Of a stretch of 64,000 bases of DNA, positions 31,453 to 43,700 are shown one piece after another (position 1 is the stretch's first letter; every line of letters starts with the position of its first letter). The stretch is from Siphonodentalium dalli (lineage: Eukaryota; Mollusca; Scaphopoda; Gadilida; Siphonodentaliidae), in assembly GCA_032622095.1 (NCBI GenBank), contig CP136061.1, forward strand, positions 264,092,077 through 264,156,076, in the 5' to 3' direction. Made by a program: the position numbers and the translations under genes. The notes beneath the pieces were generated by a model. It made no database searches. It was not told the DNA's origin and saw nothing but the letters and a program-made list of their open reading frames with translations.

Positions 31453-31556
31453 TGTAAATTTGAGAGATGGCTCGGGTTCCGGGCTATATGTATATAACTG
31501 TGTTATTCGGGGTATATACATGTATAAAGTTAGTTTTATTTGTGGATGTCAGAAAG

Positions 31557-32540
31557 TCAATCAGTGTTGTCATTAATTACACTTTCTAATGGTAGCCCTC
31601 GCTTTTGAAACTCTTGATATAGAATGTTGCATCCGGATGTGTACTTATCGCATTCATATTTGAATTTCAATTCAGCGACAAACGCATTTATTGAGAGTTG
31701 GTTCGGATCAAATTTAGTCCTATAAATATATTGCTTTAGCACAAGTAGAAAGTAGTTAATGATGGAATTCACTTGACAGTGATTAGCGCCAAAAAGCATA
31801 TTTGGTTTGGTAATATGTGTAGACACTTGATTTGTTTTCAGCCAAGACTGAAGTTCGCTTATGAACCGATTTGATTGTGGCAGTCCCAGAAAATGTGAGA
31901 AATGTTTTCTTGAGTATTTTCGAATCTCTTACATAGATAATGAGCTCTTATGCCTGCTATCTTCAGAAATTTGTTCGTGGTAGTAAATGGATTGCGAAAT
32001 ATATTGTCCATGATTGTGAGTCGTCTTTTATTTCCGATTTACATTTTTTACACGAGTTTGGCACCCATGTTCCCAGGTTGACAGGGTTCTATGAAAGAGT
32101 TGACCGCCTTTATGATCCCTTAATAACGGGCTCAAATGTTTGGGTAAGAACGGAGAGTGTAATCGTAGGAGGGGCTGATTTCGACAGTTTGAAAGGCTAT
32201 ACATTTGGCGTTTTAGGCTAGCCATAGTAATGAAGTTAGTATAAATATTGAGTGTAGCCTTAAGGGAGTCGGGGTGTGAAATTCCCCATTGGCTTGGAAC
32301 ATATCGTTTACAAAATATATGCCTGTTTTTCTCCACGAATTAAAGTTAATGGGGTTTCCTTCCATTCTAATGTTAGAATTATTCCATATGGTCGCTGACA
32401 TGATATTACCACTTATATCATCTATGCTTATAAATTTTCACCAAGAGCTGAGAACATCCCTCCAAAATGGGTTAGACATTTTTGAAGTTTGTTTTGACAG
32501 GAACTTAGCATCATATGTTAGGTACAGGGGCCATATATAA
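31557..32540 (-). pseudogene. Tx1-like LINE 3' fragment (copy A)
   Basis: Minus-strand translation gives a typical late ORF2 stretch (FNSWRKTGIYFVNDMF near 32290-32345), then a worn zinc region and the C-terminal block LKQYIYRTKFDPNQLS (31680-31740). The last block is shared with the LINE at 42230-42330. Several stops and frame changes. Duplicated at 59152-60135. Confidence 0.7.
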
Positions 32541-32926
32541 TGGGGTTGTTTTTTAGGAGAGGGTCCCATTTTGATTGGTTACATATGTTTATATATAAAT
32601 TATTCTAATTAGTACTGTCATCTTATGATCTCATATCAGTTATTTATCCAACGCTCACTACCTCCTTTGCTAACGATTATAACATCCATGAATTGATGCT
32701 TTATTAGGTACTTAGTTTTATAAGCGTTTTACTTCTACAGGAAATGTTTTTATTTGTAAAGCATCTATAAATATTTAACCACATTCAAGATGTTTGCCCA
32801 TGAATAATAATTAGCTTTCTGTAACAGAAAAATGTATAGGCGTTATCAGATACAAATTAAAATACGCAAAGGACACATTTGTGCGATGGATAAATAAAAT
32901 ATGTAACTGATGCTTTTTTCAAACTG
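32541..32926. other. AT-rich spacer
   Basis: No gene, repeat or terminal structure recognised. Confidence 0.45.
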
Positions 32927-33477
32927 TTTATGGAGGTGGGGCATCTATTAGATTTGAGAGAGATGAATCTCACCTGTTTATGGAGGTGGGGCATCTATTA
33001 GATTTGAGAGAGATGAATCTCACCTGTTTATGGAGGTGGGGCATCTATTATATTTGAGAGAGATGAATCTCACCTGTTTATGGAGGTGGGGCATCTATTA
33101 GATTTGAGAGAGATGAATCTCACCTGTTTATGGAGGTGGGGCATCTATATTAGATTTGAGAGAGATGAATCTCACCTGTTTATGGAGGTGGGGCATCTAT
33201 TAGATTTGAGAGAGATGAATCTCACCTGTTTATGGAGGTGGGGCATATATTAGATTTGAGAGAGATGAATCTCACCTGTTTATGGAGGTGGGACATCTAT
33301 TAGATTTGAGAGAGATGAATCTCACCTGTTTATGGAGGTGGGGCATCTATTAGATTTGAGAGAGATGATCTCACCTGTTTATGGAGGTGGGGCATCTATT
33401 AGATTTGAGAGAGATGAATCTCACCTGGTCTATGGAGGTGTGGCGTCTATTAGATTTGAGAGAGATCAATCTCACCC
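32927..33477. repeat. Minisatellite, 50-bp unit, 11 copies (copy A)
   Basis: The unit starts TTTATGGAGGTGGGGCATCT and ends GAATCTCACCTG. One unit carries a 3-bp insertion (near 33148) and one a 1-bp deletion (near 33369). The same two variants occur at the same positions in copy B, so the array predates the duplication. Confidence 0.9.
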
Positions 33478-33512
33478 GACAGTTACTTGCATCCCCTCAC
33501 CGACATAAAGAG

Positions 33513-33913
33513 TTAACCCTTTACCCAACAGAATGGCCCTGTGCCAATGCATTCTCTTATATATGCGAGTCGACCATAGGTCGCCTCGCATATATAAGAG
33601 AATGCATTGGCCTAACAATTTTTTATCATTTTTTTTAAATAAATGTTTCTTACAATTTTTAGGACATAAAAAACATCCATTACCCTGCATGGAGCCCTAC
33701 ACATATATAGAAGCATATAGAAGAGTGTCGTCTGCTCATGTTTGTCTGGGGTTCTGTATGGATGAAATCATAAAATTGTTAAAGAATACAAGAAAAAATT
33801 ATTAAAATTGTTAGGCCAATGCATTCTCTTATATATGCAAGGCGACCTATGGTCGACTCGCATATATAAGAGAATGCAATGGCACAGGACCGTTCTGTTG
33901 TGTAAAGGGTTAA
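33513..33913. mobile_element. piggyBac-like hairpin MITE (copy A, second)
   Basis: TTAA (33513, 33910) with CCCTTTACCCAACAGAA at the left and a mutated inverse (GTTGTGTAAAGGG) at the right. It has two 73-bp palindromes as in the 26739 copy; the central spacer differs. Confidence 0.8.
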
Positions 33914-34188
33914 AGTGACAGCACCATGTACATCTGCATTCTAAATATAACACCAAATAAAGTCCCTGGTGAATCCAATGACTGCCTTATAAGTTCATAT
34001 CAGCTCAGTACAGGGACCCTTTGACTCCAAATAGTACACACAAGAGTAGTTACAGCTACATTAGGCCACATGCGATTCCAATTAGAGCCTTAGCAATTTC
34101 CATACCAGAGCAATACCAGTTATAGAAGTCCTTCACCGTCAGTGTCACCCGATCTTCGATTCAAATCGAGTTTTTAAACCAGTTTTTC

Positions 34189-34713
34189 AAGATGGATTAT
34201 CTCTTTAAATAACAAATTGTAAATATGTGCGTGGGTATAAAATAATAGATGTGAACTGAAGACCTATATCCGGAAAAGCTTCTATCAATTAATATTGATT
34301 TTATTTCGAATATTAAATCGGGGCCCGTTTATGTTACTATTTTTAGAACCGACCATTCGGATGAGACAGTATTGCGATATAGAGCACTGGGCTGTTCCTA
34401 CGGCTACGCAATGAATGTCAAATGTCACAGATTGATTGTTTGTATTGTTTTGTTCCACATATATAAGCGATAATGAGTATGATTAACACTTATTTGTGAC
34501 AAAATTGCACAATATAATTTCTGGTCCCTGTTAACAGTAAGCACTATTGTTCGTTAGCTGAACAAACACACCTTTTTAGACCAGAAAATATTCGAAATAA
34601 AATTAATATTAATCGATAGAAGCATTCCGGACAGGAGTCTTCTATTCAAATCTAATATTTTATACCCCGGTAACAATATAATACATGTTTACAAAGAGAT
34701 AATCCACCTTTAA
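34189..34713 (+). mobile_element. Long-TIR TTAA element (copy A)
   Basis: The left end lacks its first bases: copy B (61863) has a complete TTAAAGATGG end preceded by about 85 bp that are missing here, so a deletion removed both. The right end CCACCTTTAA is intact. Confidence 0.75.
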
Positions 34714-34803
34714 GTTTAAATTTAGCGAGAGAAAAAACTTGTTCGCGTAAATTACGCAAAAAGTGATTGTAGCGCACGCTCGAAGCGTAAATGTTATTTC
34801 TGT

Positions 34804-34804
34804 C

Positions 34805-34838
<34 letters not shown>

Positions 34839-34848
34839 TATTTTTTTT
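34804..34848. repeat. GT/AT microsatellite
   Basis: A (GT)n run followed by (AT)n. In copy B (about 62484-62518) the GT run is shorter and the AT run longer. Confidence 0.85.
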
Positions 34849-35045
34849 AGAAGTAGTCTTTCCACGTGATACCGGCGCCCATTCAGAAGAGAGTGAGATA
34901 ACCCCGCACATGGCTCGACCACAGACGAGGAGGCCCGAACCCCAATATTTAAATGACTATGTCACAGACTAGATAAAATGTATCTGCCATAAGTAACTCG
35001 GCACATGCCACTGGCTCGAAGAAAGGAAAAAAAATGGGCGTTCCA

Positions 35046-38000
35046 TCCTTTACCTTTACCTTTACCTTCTCTGTACATCCCTCCTGTGTCAGGAGAACCG
35101 TCCTTATAGGCGGACGTAACCACATCTTCTTGAGCATATAGGTTTGATACCCGGTATGTGTATACATATATATATTCAGTCTGCAATAAATTATCTACAA
35201 GTAGTGTCAGGTCTAACTTGTGGCTGTCACTGACTGCCGGGGTCCACAGGCGGAGCTCTTAGACCAGTTTTCTTCTTGGACAAGATACGGAGACGAGCAT
35301 GGTGTAGTTGGTAACACAAGCCTCTGGCGATGGATTCAATTTTCAGCATGCAGTACTTTGGTATATCGAATGCTGAGCAGTCTAGTATTAGTTTCAAGAG
35401 GTAATGGTTTTGTATATTGGGGTTCAATCCAGCTTGGTTCAGAGTTTCTTTTATGGCTGTTATGAAGCGGCTTCTTACAGCATGGAGACTTTCACAGGTT
35501 ACAATGAAGTGGAGTATATCCTCAGGTTCTTTGTTGCAGAGTTGACAGATGTCAGTGGTAGTAGATTCAAATTTCGCTTTTTGTCTTTGTAAAATATATG
35601 TGCCTGTTGACATTTTCATTTTATGTGCTGCCATAGTTGTGGCGAACGGTTCGGATCCGCAAGCATCCCAGATTTGGTGTACATGGTCAGGAGTGGTGTC
35701 TTGTAGATTCAATTGTGTTAGGGTCGATTTATCCATGGCTTCCCGTTTAGGGTTCCCCAACCAGTGTTTTTCTATAGCTGTGTCCACCATGTTCTTCCAG
35801 AGACCTTTCGGTGGTGGGAAGGCTACCAGATCATGAGTAGATGGCAGGTCATATAGTTCGGTAAGGCGGGTGACTTTTGTGAACCAGCTGTTTGATGTGT
35901 CACCTTTGGTCGCAAGTTGTCTGGCCACAAGCTGACATTCCACAGAGCCTTCGTTACGAACAATATTACCATATGTTTTAAGCGTCCTTTTCTGGATTTC
36001 TCCTTCTATCGGTATAAGACCCAGCATAAGCAGAGATGCACAGTTAGCTGTTCTTGTTGGAAGATGTTGTAGGCGTTTGGCAGTCTGTGTATAGAAAGTT
36101 TCCAATTGTTGCATATCCTTTTTGTTTAGATTTATTACGTCTAGACCGTACAGTAATCGAGGGAGAATGTAGCAGCGTAAGAGGTGTGCCGAAACTTTTG
36201 GATTGAGACCATTCATGCCGTGAAAACCAGCACCTAGGAGGGCATATGAGCATCGTCTAGCTGCGGAGATGCGTTCTTGTGCCACCAGGCTTGTGCCGTG
36301 CTTAGATGAACCGTCACGTGTGATGCCGAGGTGAGTAGCTTTGGTCACGGTTTGCATTCGGTGGTTGCTTAGAGTCCAAGTATGTCCAGGGTCCCTTCTG
36401 CTGATAGACAGGATACACGATTTCTGCTCGCTGATAAGGTATCGTAGACGGTTGGCATAATCCATTAGGATGTTAAGCATGACTTGTAGTTCGTTGGGGT
36501 CATGTGAAACGAGGGTAACATCATCAGCAACAGTAGGTGTACCGCAGAAGACTGAGCCAATTCGCGATCCAAGACTGTTTTCTTCATATTGAGTCAGCAG
36601 ACCATTAACAAAGACCTTATATGCAGAAGGTGACCATACGCCCCCTTGTCGGACACCTTGGCGTTCCATAAATTGTTGTGATTTCATTCCATTCCTATTC
36701 ACAGTGGAGTATAGGTTTGAGTACCAGTCCTTAAAGAGGAGCCAGTTATCTCCGGATATTCCTGCTTTGTAGAGTTCTCTTAGAAGACCGGGGTGCCAGA
36801 CTACATCAAAGGCTTTTTTAGAATCCATAAATGCTATATATAGTGGCTTCTTCCGCTCCTTAGCCTCATTTATTAGCTCAGTTATTATGAGAGCAGCAGC
36901 GGTCGGTGATTCCCCCTTGGTAAACCCTTTCTGGAGGGGTGACTGTAGTGTTTTTACTGCATTGTTGTTTCTCAGTAGGTGAAGCTTCTCGACGGTCTTT
37001 CCAATTGTGTTGGTTATCGTTATTTTCCTGTATGAGTTTGGGTCATCTTTCCGTTTGCCACCTTTCTTATATATAGGACATACTGATCCGCCCTTCATGC
37101 AGTCTGGAATCTTGGCTTCTTGAAAGATTCTGTTGATAATGTTGCAGAGGTATGATATTAGGTTATCTCCTCCAAACTTCAAGTGTTCCATGGTGATGCC
37201 ATCTTCATCTGGAGCTTTACCGGATTTGAAAGATTTAATACATTGCAATAGCTCGTCTGGGTTTGTTGGGTGAATGCTTTCCCGATTTTCCATAAGGGTC
37301 TGTGTTAGGTATTCTATGTCTGTTTCCACAAGTTGTTTGTAAGGTTCGTTAAAGTTGCTTGATTCAAGTGGTGTTGATAGCTCTTCAAAGTAGGAGGCCC
37401 AACCATTAGTTACCTCTTCATTGGTTTTGAGGACTTCGCCCTTGACATTCAGGAGGGTTGTACCACTGGCTTTAGGGTCACTTTGAGCTCTGATAATGCG
37501 GTAGAAGGCTTTGACATCAGTGTCCCTTAGTTCCATGATCTCCATGAGCTTATTGGTTCTAGCACGGGCATGTTGTTTCCTGATGAGGCTGCGTATGTGT
37601 TTTTTCTTCATCTTGAGGTTGATGCATAGGTGATTTTTAATATCAGGTCTTCCAGCTCTCTTCCATTCCCAAAAGGCATGCTTGGCATCCTTAACTGCCA
37701 TAGTAATGTCAGGTGACCAGATTCTTTTCCTTTTAGGTTTACGGGGTTTGTTGTCCCACTGTTTGTGTGCGGATTCGTTCAGGACTTTTGTAAGAGTTGT
37801 GACCAGTACTTCAGTTGTAGCGTCTTCTGTGTTTAAGACGGCGGTGTTGGCCAGTGCTTCGGTGATGTCATTGCAGTATAGGTCTTTATTTATTTTGTTC
37901 CAGTTGATTCTTTTCCTGCCCTGTATTTTTGGTGGGTCTTGAGCTTTTTTGAGTTGGAGGCTTATAGAAACTGTAATAGGGTCGTGGGTCGAAAGGTTAG

Positions 38001-38893
38001 TACCTTCTCTCTTGATGGTCTGATATTTCCCGATGATGTCCTGTGATTGAAAGAAATAGTCAATCTGGGAATGTGATACGTTGTCATAGGAGTGGTAAGT
38101 TGGTTCTCTGGGACAGCATGTTGGAAGAACGAGTTTAGCCTCATTCAGGAACTTCTTGAAGTCCGCATCTCGGGTACAGTCATAGGATCTGTGGAGCGAG
38201 GCGTTGAAGTCACCAGCCAGAATAACATGGGACGAGGAGACATATTTTCGAACGATGGTGATGAGTTCGTCAAGGATTGCTGTGTAGTCGCTTCTGGTGT
38301 AATTGTTACCTCTGCTGGGGAGGTATACTCCAATGACGACAATAGGGACGTCCGCATTAATTCTAATAGCTGCGAGTCTGTTTCCTCCATCTGGAAGTGG
38401 GTCCACATATTGGGAAATGTTCTTATGGTAGCACACAGCTATACCGGCTTGGCCTCTGCTACGGTGATTTGGTAGGACAATGTCATTATCATCTGAGCAT
38501 TTCACTACCGCGTTAAAGTCCCCCAGGATGTCTTCAAGTTTCCATGATTCATAGTTGTACAGCCAGTGTTCTTGGGCAATTATGACATCTGCCTTCGATG
38601 CAAGGTGCTGTAGGTATTCGCCGTTGGATGAGAGACCCTCAATATTGTAGGAGATAAAGTTGAGGCTCGTATCAGGCCCATCTGGAATGGCGGCGGATGG
38701 TGGAGCCAGTTCCCGTGTGGAATGAGCGGTACTGGAAACGGGAAAGGTGATGGGATTGGATGGTGTTGAATTATTGGTGGGTGAGCTGCAGTTATCGGAG
38801 GTTGCTGGTGGTTCCACGGAGCATATCTCGACGGTTTTGTGTGTCGCCTTCGCAGTTGTGGTGGCCGGTGATGTTGGCGGTCGCCAAAAAAAG
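35046..38893 (-). mobile_element. LINE insertion present only in copy A
   Basis: Copy B continues without interruption from the equivalent of 35045 to that of 38894 (at about 62733), so 35046-38893 is an insertion after the duplication or a precise loss from copy B. The 3' end (left) finishes in repeats of CTTTAC (GGTAAA on the element strand), typical of LINEs with microsatellite tails. The 5' end is probably truncated, because the frame is open right to the boundary. The target-site duplication is at most a few bases and ambiguous. Confidence 0.85.
35227..38817 (-). CDS. LINE ORF2: AP endonuclease, reverse transcriptase, Cys cluster
   Basis: 1,196 codons without a stop. Residues about 52-285 form an exonuclease-endonuclease-phosphatase type domain: SYNIEG, QEHW (catalytic Glu about 83), GDFNAS (about 201-206), IDYFF and THDP (His-Asp about 276). 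The RT follows: KSFKSGKAPDEDGI, IYKKGGKR, FMDSKKAFD, RQGGVWSP, and TVADDV with the catalytic Asp pair at about 765. A C-x2-C...H...C cluster at about 1085-1105 is the usual nucleic-acid-binding end. It would nick target DNA and prime cDNA synthesis there. The first codon counted is GTG and the frame stays open upstream to about 38893, so the N-terminus is incomplete. Clade (CR1/jockey-like or related) undecided. Confidence 0.9.
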   Translation of the reverse strand: MEPPATSDNCSSPTNNSTPSNPITFPVSSTAHSTRELAPPSAAIPDGPDTSLNFISYNIEGLSSNGEYLQHLASKADVIIAQEHWLYNYESWKLEDILGDFNAVVKCSDDNDIVLPNHRSRGQAGIAVCYHKNISQYVDPLPDGGNRLAAIRINADVPIVVIGVYLPSRGNNYTRSDYTAILDELITIVRKYVSSSHVILAGDFNASLHRSYDCTRDADFKKFLNEAKLVLPTCCPREPTYHSYDNVSHSQIDYFFQSQDIIGKYQTIKREGTNLSTHDPITVSISLQLKKAQDPPKIQGRKRINWNKINKDLYCNDITEALANTAVLNTEDATTEVLVTTLTKVLNESAHKQWDNKPRKPKRKRIWSPDITMAVKDAKHAFWEWKRAGRPDIKNHLCINLKMKKKHIRSLIRKQHARARTNKLMEIMELRDTDVKAFYRIIRAQSDPKASGTTLLNVKGEVLKTNEEVTNGWASYFEELSTPLESSNFNEPYKQLVETDIEYLTQTLMENRESIHPTNPDELLQCIKSFKSGKAPDEDGITMEHLKFGGDNLISYLCNIINRIFQEAKIPDCMKGGSVCPIYKKGGKRKDDPNSYRKITITNTIGKTVEKLHLLRNNNAVKTLQSPLQKGFTKGESPTAAALIITELINEAKERKKPLYIAFMDSKKAFDVVWHPGLLRELYKAGISGDNWLLFKDWYSNLYSTVNRNGMKSQQFMERQGVRQGGVWSPSAYKVFVNGLLTQYEENSLGSRIGSVFCGTPTVADDVTLVSHDPNELQVMLNILMDYANRLRYLISEQKSCILSISRRDPGHTWTLSNHRMQTVTKATHLGITRDGSSKHGTSLVAQERISAARRCSYALLGAGFHGMNGLNPKVSAHLLRCYILPRLLYGLDVINLNKKDMQQLETFYTQTAKRLQHLPTRTANCASLLMLGLIPIEGEIQKRTLKTYGNIVRNEGSVECQLVARQLATKGDTSNSWFTKVTRLTELYDLPSTHDLVAFPPPKGLWKNMVDTAIEKHWLGNPKREAMDKSTLTQLNLQDTTPDHVHQIWDACGSEPFATTMAAHKMKMSTGTYILQRQKAKFESTTTDICQLCNKEPEDILHFIVTCESLHAVRSRFITAIKETLNQAGLNPNIQNHYLLKLILDCSAFDIPKYCMLKIESIARGLCYQLHHARLRILSKKKTGLRAPPVDPGSQ

Positions 38894-39308
<415 letters not shown>

Positions 39309-40261
39309 TTGATCAAGCAACCAGTCCTGTCGACACTTAAGAGAATCCACACTGGCGACCGACCGTATAAGTGCGATATATGCGAGAAAACATTCACTAT
39401 ACCAAGCCACCTGACGACGCATAAGAGAATCCACACTGGCGACCGACCGTATCGGTGCGATATTTGCAAGAAATCATTCACTGAATCAAGAGGCATGACG
39501 AGGCATAGGAAAATCCACACTGGTGATCACCCGTATAACTGTGACATTTGTTCAAAATCATTCACAACGTCGGGAAATTTGACTAAACACAAGAGGATTC
39601 ACTCTGGAGATCGACCGTATCAGTGCGATATTTGTGAGAAATCGTTCACTGAGTCAAGCGACCTGACGACACATAAGAGAATCCACTCTGGTGATCGACC
39701 GTATGAATGTGATATTTGTAAAAAATCATTCAACCGCTTAGGAAATTTGACTGCACACATGAGGATTCACACTGGCGATCGACCGTATCAGTGTGATATA
39801 TGCGAGAAATCGTTCACCAAATCAAGCGACCTGACGAGACATAAGAGAATTCATACTGGCGATCGACCGTATGAATGTGATATTTGTAAAAAATCATTCA
39901 ACCGCTTAGGAGATTTGACTGCACACATGAGGATTCACACTGGCGATCGACCGTATCAGTGTGATATATGTGAGAAATCGTTCACCAAATCAAGCGATCT
40001 GACGAGACATAAGAGAATTCATACTGGCGATCGACCGTATCAGTGCGATATATGCGAGAAAGCATTCACTACATCAAGCAACCTGGCGAAGCATAAAACA
40101 ATCCACACTGGTGACCGTCCGTATAAATGTGATATTTGCGAGAAATCATTCACTCAATCAAGCGATCTGGCGAAGCATAAAACAATCCACACTGGTGACC
40201 GTCCTTATAAATGTGATGTATGTGACAAATCATTCACACTGTCTGGATCATTGACAATACA
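39309..40261 (+). CDS. C2H2 zinc-finger array, 11 fingers (copy A)
   Basis: The frame opens without an ATG inside a damaged finger and encodes eleven C2H2 fingers. The eleventh is disrupted by a 1-bp deletion at about 40264, after which the frame ends at 40337 in nonsense. Fingers 5-6 and 7-8 are nearly the same 168-bp pair (NRLGNL/NRLGDL with TKSSDL), a recent two-finger duplication. No effector domain. Its partner in copy B (63147-63845) has only eight fingers in a different arrangement. Confidence 0.75.
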
Positions 40262-40927
40262 CAAGAGGTTCACACTGGTGACCGTCCGTCTACATGTGAT
40301 ATATGCGAGAAAACATTCACTACACCAAGCCACCTGACGACGCATAAGAGAATCCACACTGGTGATCGACCGTATAAATGTGATATTTGTCAAAAATCAT
40401 TCACTCAGTCAGGAAATTTGACGTCACACAAGAGGATTCACACCGGAGATCAACCGTATCAGTGCGATATATGCGAGAAATCATTCACGCAATCAAGCTA
40501 TCTGACAATACACAAGAGAATTCACACTGGCGATCAACCGTATCAGTGCGATATATGAGAGAAAGCATTAACTACACCAAGCGACCTGACGAAACATAAA
40601 ACAACCCACTTCGACGACCGTCCGTATAAATGTGATATTTGTGACAAACCATTCACCTTGTCAGGACAATTGACAACACACAAAATAATTCACATTGGTG
40701 ATCGACCGTATCAGTGTGATATATGCGAGAAATCATTCACTCAATCAGGCGAATTGTCGAAGCATAAGATAATCCACTTCAACGAACGACCGTTACATTT
40801 GTCAAAATATATTCAACACTCATGCAGTGTGATCGCACACAAGATGATTCACACATATAACCGACCATATCAGTGTGATATATGCGAGAAATCATTTACC
40901 GGATGTAACAACATGACGATACATTAA
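40262..40927 (+). pseudogene. Post-frameshift fingers of the 39309 array
   Basis: About eight more fingers follow in a different frame. One first-Cys codon has become TGA (near 40555, CDI-stop-EKAL). Later fingers are intact except one lacking its Cys pair (PLHLSKYIQHSC). The reading frame ends at TAA 40925-40927 after CNNMTIH. Confidence 0.75.
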
Positions 40928-41233
40928 ATATAAATCCACTTCAAATACCGCCAACACCTAGCACGCGGTGTAGGGGAGATCACTCTATACATCAGTGCGA
41001 TATGTGTATACTAGTCCAGGCGCTGAGAATATTTTTTTTAGATTCGGCCACCAAGAAAATATGCCTGTTATGGGGGACTACATTGTGGTCCATGCTAGAG
41101 TGGATGTATTTTCTGAAAGTGTTGCATTTTTTATTCATGGTATTTAATTGAACATAACTTAACATTATCAATTCCTGAAAAATCTAACTACATGTACAGG
41201 TCACAGTTTATGTCATAATGTCACTATTTCTCT
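40928..41233. other. Spacer 3' of the zinc-finger array
   Basis: No gene or repeat recognised. Confidence 0.4.
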
Positions 41234-41761
41234 TTAAAGGTGGATTATCTCTTTGTAAACATGTATTATATAGTTACGGGGTATAAAATATTAGATTTGA
41301 ATCGAAGACTCCTGTCCGGAAATGCTTCTATCGATTAATATTAATTTTATTTAGAATATTTTCTGGTCTAAAAATGTGTGTTTGTTCAGCTAACGAACAA
41401 TAGTGGTTACCGTTAACAGAAACCAGAAATTTTATGAAACAATTTTGTCACAAATAAACGTTAATTATACTTATTACCGCTTATATCTATGGAACAAAAC
41501 AATTCAAACAACCAATCTGTTACATTTGACTTTCGTTGCGTAGCCGTAGGAACAGCCCAGTGCTCTTATGTCGCAATATGGTATCATCCGAATGGTCTGT
41601 TCTAAAAATAGTAACATGAACGGTCCCGATTTAATATTCGAAATAAAATCAATATTAATTGATAGAAGCTTTTCCGGACAGAGGTCTTCAGTTCATTTCT
41701 ATTATTTCATACCCACGCAAATATTTTAAATTTGTTATTTAAAGAGATAATCCATCTTTAA
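41234..41761 (-). mobile_element. Long-TIR TTAA element, full copy, reversed
   Basis: TTAAAGGTGG at the left, CCATCTTTAA at the right. It lies in the segment between the two duplication copies. Confidence 0.75.
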
Positions 41762-42229
41762 AATCTTAGCAATAAATATAGATCATTCAACATCACCAGA
41801 AGATTTTTTGTATTAGAATAAACAGACATCAATAAATGAATGTGAATACAAATAGGGTACATGTTATTATGGATCAAGTTAAATTCTTCCAATTCTCTCA
41901 CATTTCGCTCACTTCATTTACACGTCTGTCGTACATCATAAGCACTCCCAGTGACTTACATGTGAATAGGGATAAATCGAATAATGTATTCATTTTATAT
42001 AGATTTAAAATTCTTCGAACTTTGTTCCTGTGTATGGCGAATCGGTATGACATCTAACTATATACGGCATTGTGGTATTGGGGCGGTAATAGTATTTCTT
42101 GGGTATATTAATTTTCAGGACACTCAAGTTTATTTGTGTTGACTCGTGCATATATGTATAGCCTTTTCCAAATTAACCTTTTTCGAAAATTCTTCTTGTT
42201 TCGATTGGCATCGTGTGATATACTTCTAT

Positions 42230-43230
42230 CTATCTATAATTCAATTCTTTGAGGAAAACATTTAGCGATAAGTTAGTTGGCTTGAATTTGGTCCTATAAA
42301 TGTATTGTTTAATTAGAAGCGATAGCATGTTCGTTATAAAGTTCGGATTCGTTGGTGATGAGCCGAGAATAATTGTCATATGTTGGGGACAGAGATCAAT
42401 GCTGTTAATTTCCCCCAAATCGCTCAGTTCCTTAATGAATTTCTGAACGTGAACACAGTTCCAAAATATGTGCGAGATGTCTTCTGTCTCGCTTTTACAT
42501 CTATGGCATTTATCATCTTGTCGTAAATTGGACATTTTAAGTAATTTGTTAGTTGATACTATTCGTCAGTTCATTCGGAATGGTAGCCATTGCAGCTTTG
42601 TGTCAGGCGTCGTGAGAAAGGGTAGTTTATCTAGTTTACACCATTGTATTGTGTTGTCAGGAAATAACGCTTACCAGTTGCTGTGTGCTACTGTAGAAGT
42701 TGGAGTATCGATTAAGATGTCCTGCACTCCTCCCTCGACAGTTTTAAAGCAGTTTATGAAATTATTCGGTAAAAGGGGGCTGCAAGTTCGCGTTATAGGC
42801 TGGTAAAGTTTTTTTGTGAGTAATTTTATTTGATGTTGAATGTTATTAAGAGTGATGAACTTTGTGCGTATGTTATAAATCTTTAGTAAATCGTCTCGTG
42901 TAAGAAAGCGATCATTATTGTCCAGCATATCATTTAAAAATATGATCCCTTTTTCTCGCCAGGAGGTGAAATTTATTACTTTTCCGTATTGCTTTATGTT
43001 TGGGTTATTCCATAACGTACATGCTGATATATTACGATTGTTTCGATCTTTCTCTAGAAATTTGTGAATGCCATTAGGACATCATGCCAAAAAAAGATTG
43101 GTTATTTTTGTGCCTATTTTTCTATGTAAGAATAGTCATAAGTAATGAACATAGGGTCATTGCGTAAAGGTATATTTGTTAAGGGGATCCATTTGGCACT
43201 TTTGGTTACGAGACGCCTCACCCAAGTTAT
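42230..43230 (-). pseudogene. Tx1-like LINE C-terminal region
   Basis: Frames include FMLSMKITWVRRL (about 43200-43240), a late helical region, and the terminal segment 42535-42230 with CHRCKSETEDISHIFWNC, a zinc-knuckle-like cluster near the end of Tx1/L1-like ORF2, then LIKQYIYRTKF. Broken by several stops. Confidence 0.7.
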
Positions 43231-43253
43231 TTTCATGGACAGCATAAATGTGT

Positions 43254-43700
43254 TTACATCAACCATATGGCGAGACTGGGCCACCCTGTCGACAGCAACG
43301 ATGTAGTTTGAAACTCAGAAATATGCCAATTTATTAAAATATATGAGTTGATATTCGGATAAAATATAGAAATCCACCTCTTCATGGCATCTCCAAAATT
43401 TAAAAAGTCGAGGCATTTATGTATAAATTTCCATGATACTGAATCAAAAGCTTTTTCGAAGTCTAGGGGGAGCAGTAGCACAGGTTTATCGGCCAATTTC
43501 GTCTCGCGAATAAGGTCATATATAAGTCTAATATTATTCCCGATGCAGCGATTTTTTAAGAATCCTGTTTGATCATCACTTATTATATATGGTAGAACAC
43601 GTTTTAATCTTTTAAGAGTGAAATTGGTCGCCAGTTTTTCAAATGATGTCTTTCTTTATCTTTTTTGGGGACCAGAGTAATTCGTCCTTGTTTCTGGGGG
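43254..43700 (-). pseudogene. Tx1-like LINE reverse-transcriptase core, deleted
   Basis: Readable blocks on the minus strand: a start of RT (LVPKKDKE, NWRPISLL), QTGFLKNRCIGNNIRL and PLDFEKAFDSVSW, with the first catalytic Asp. A RQGGPVSP block sits at about 43275-43300. The expected YxDD block is missing, so the enzyme cannot be active. Confidence 0.8.
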
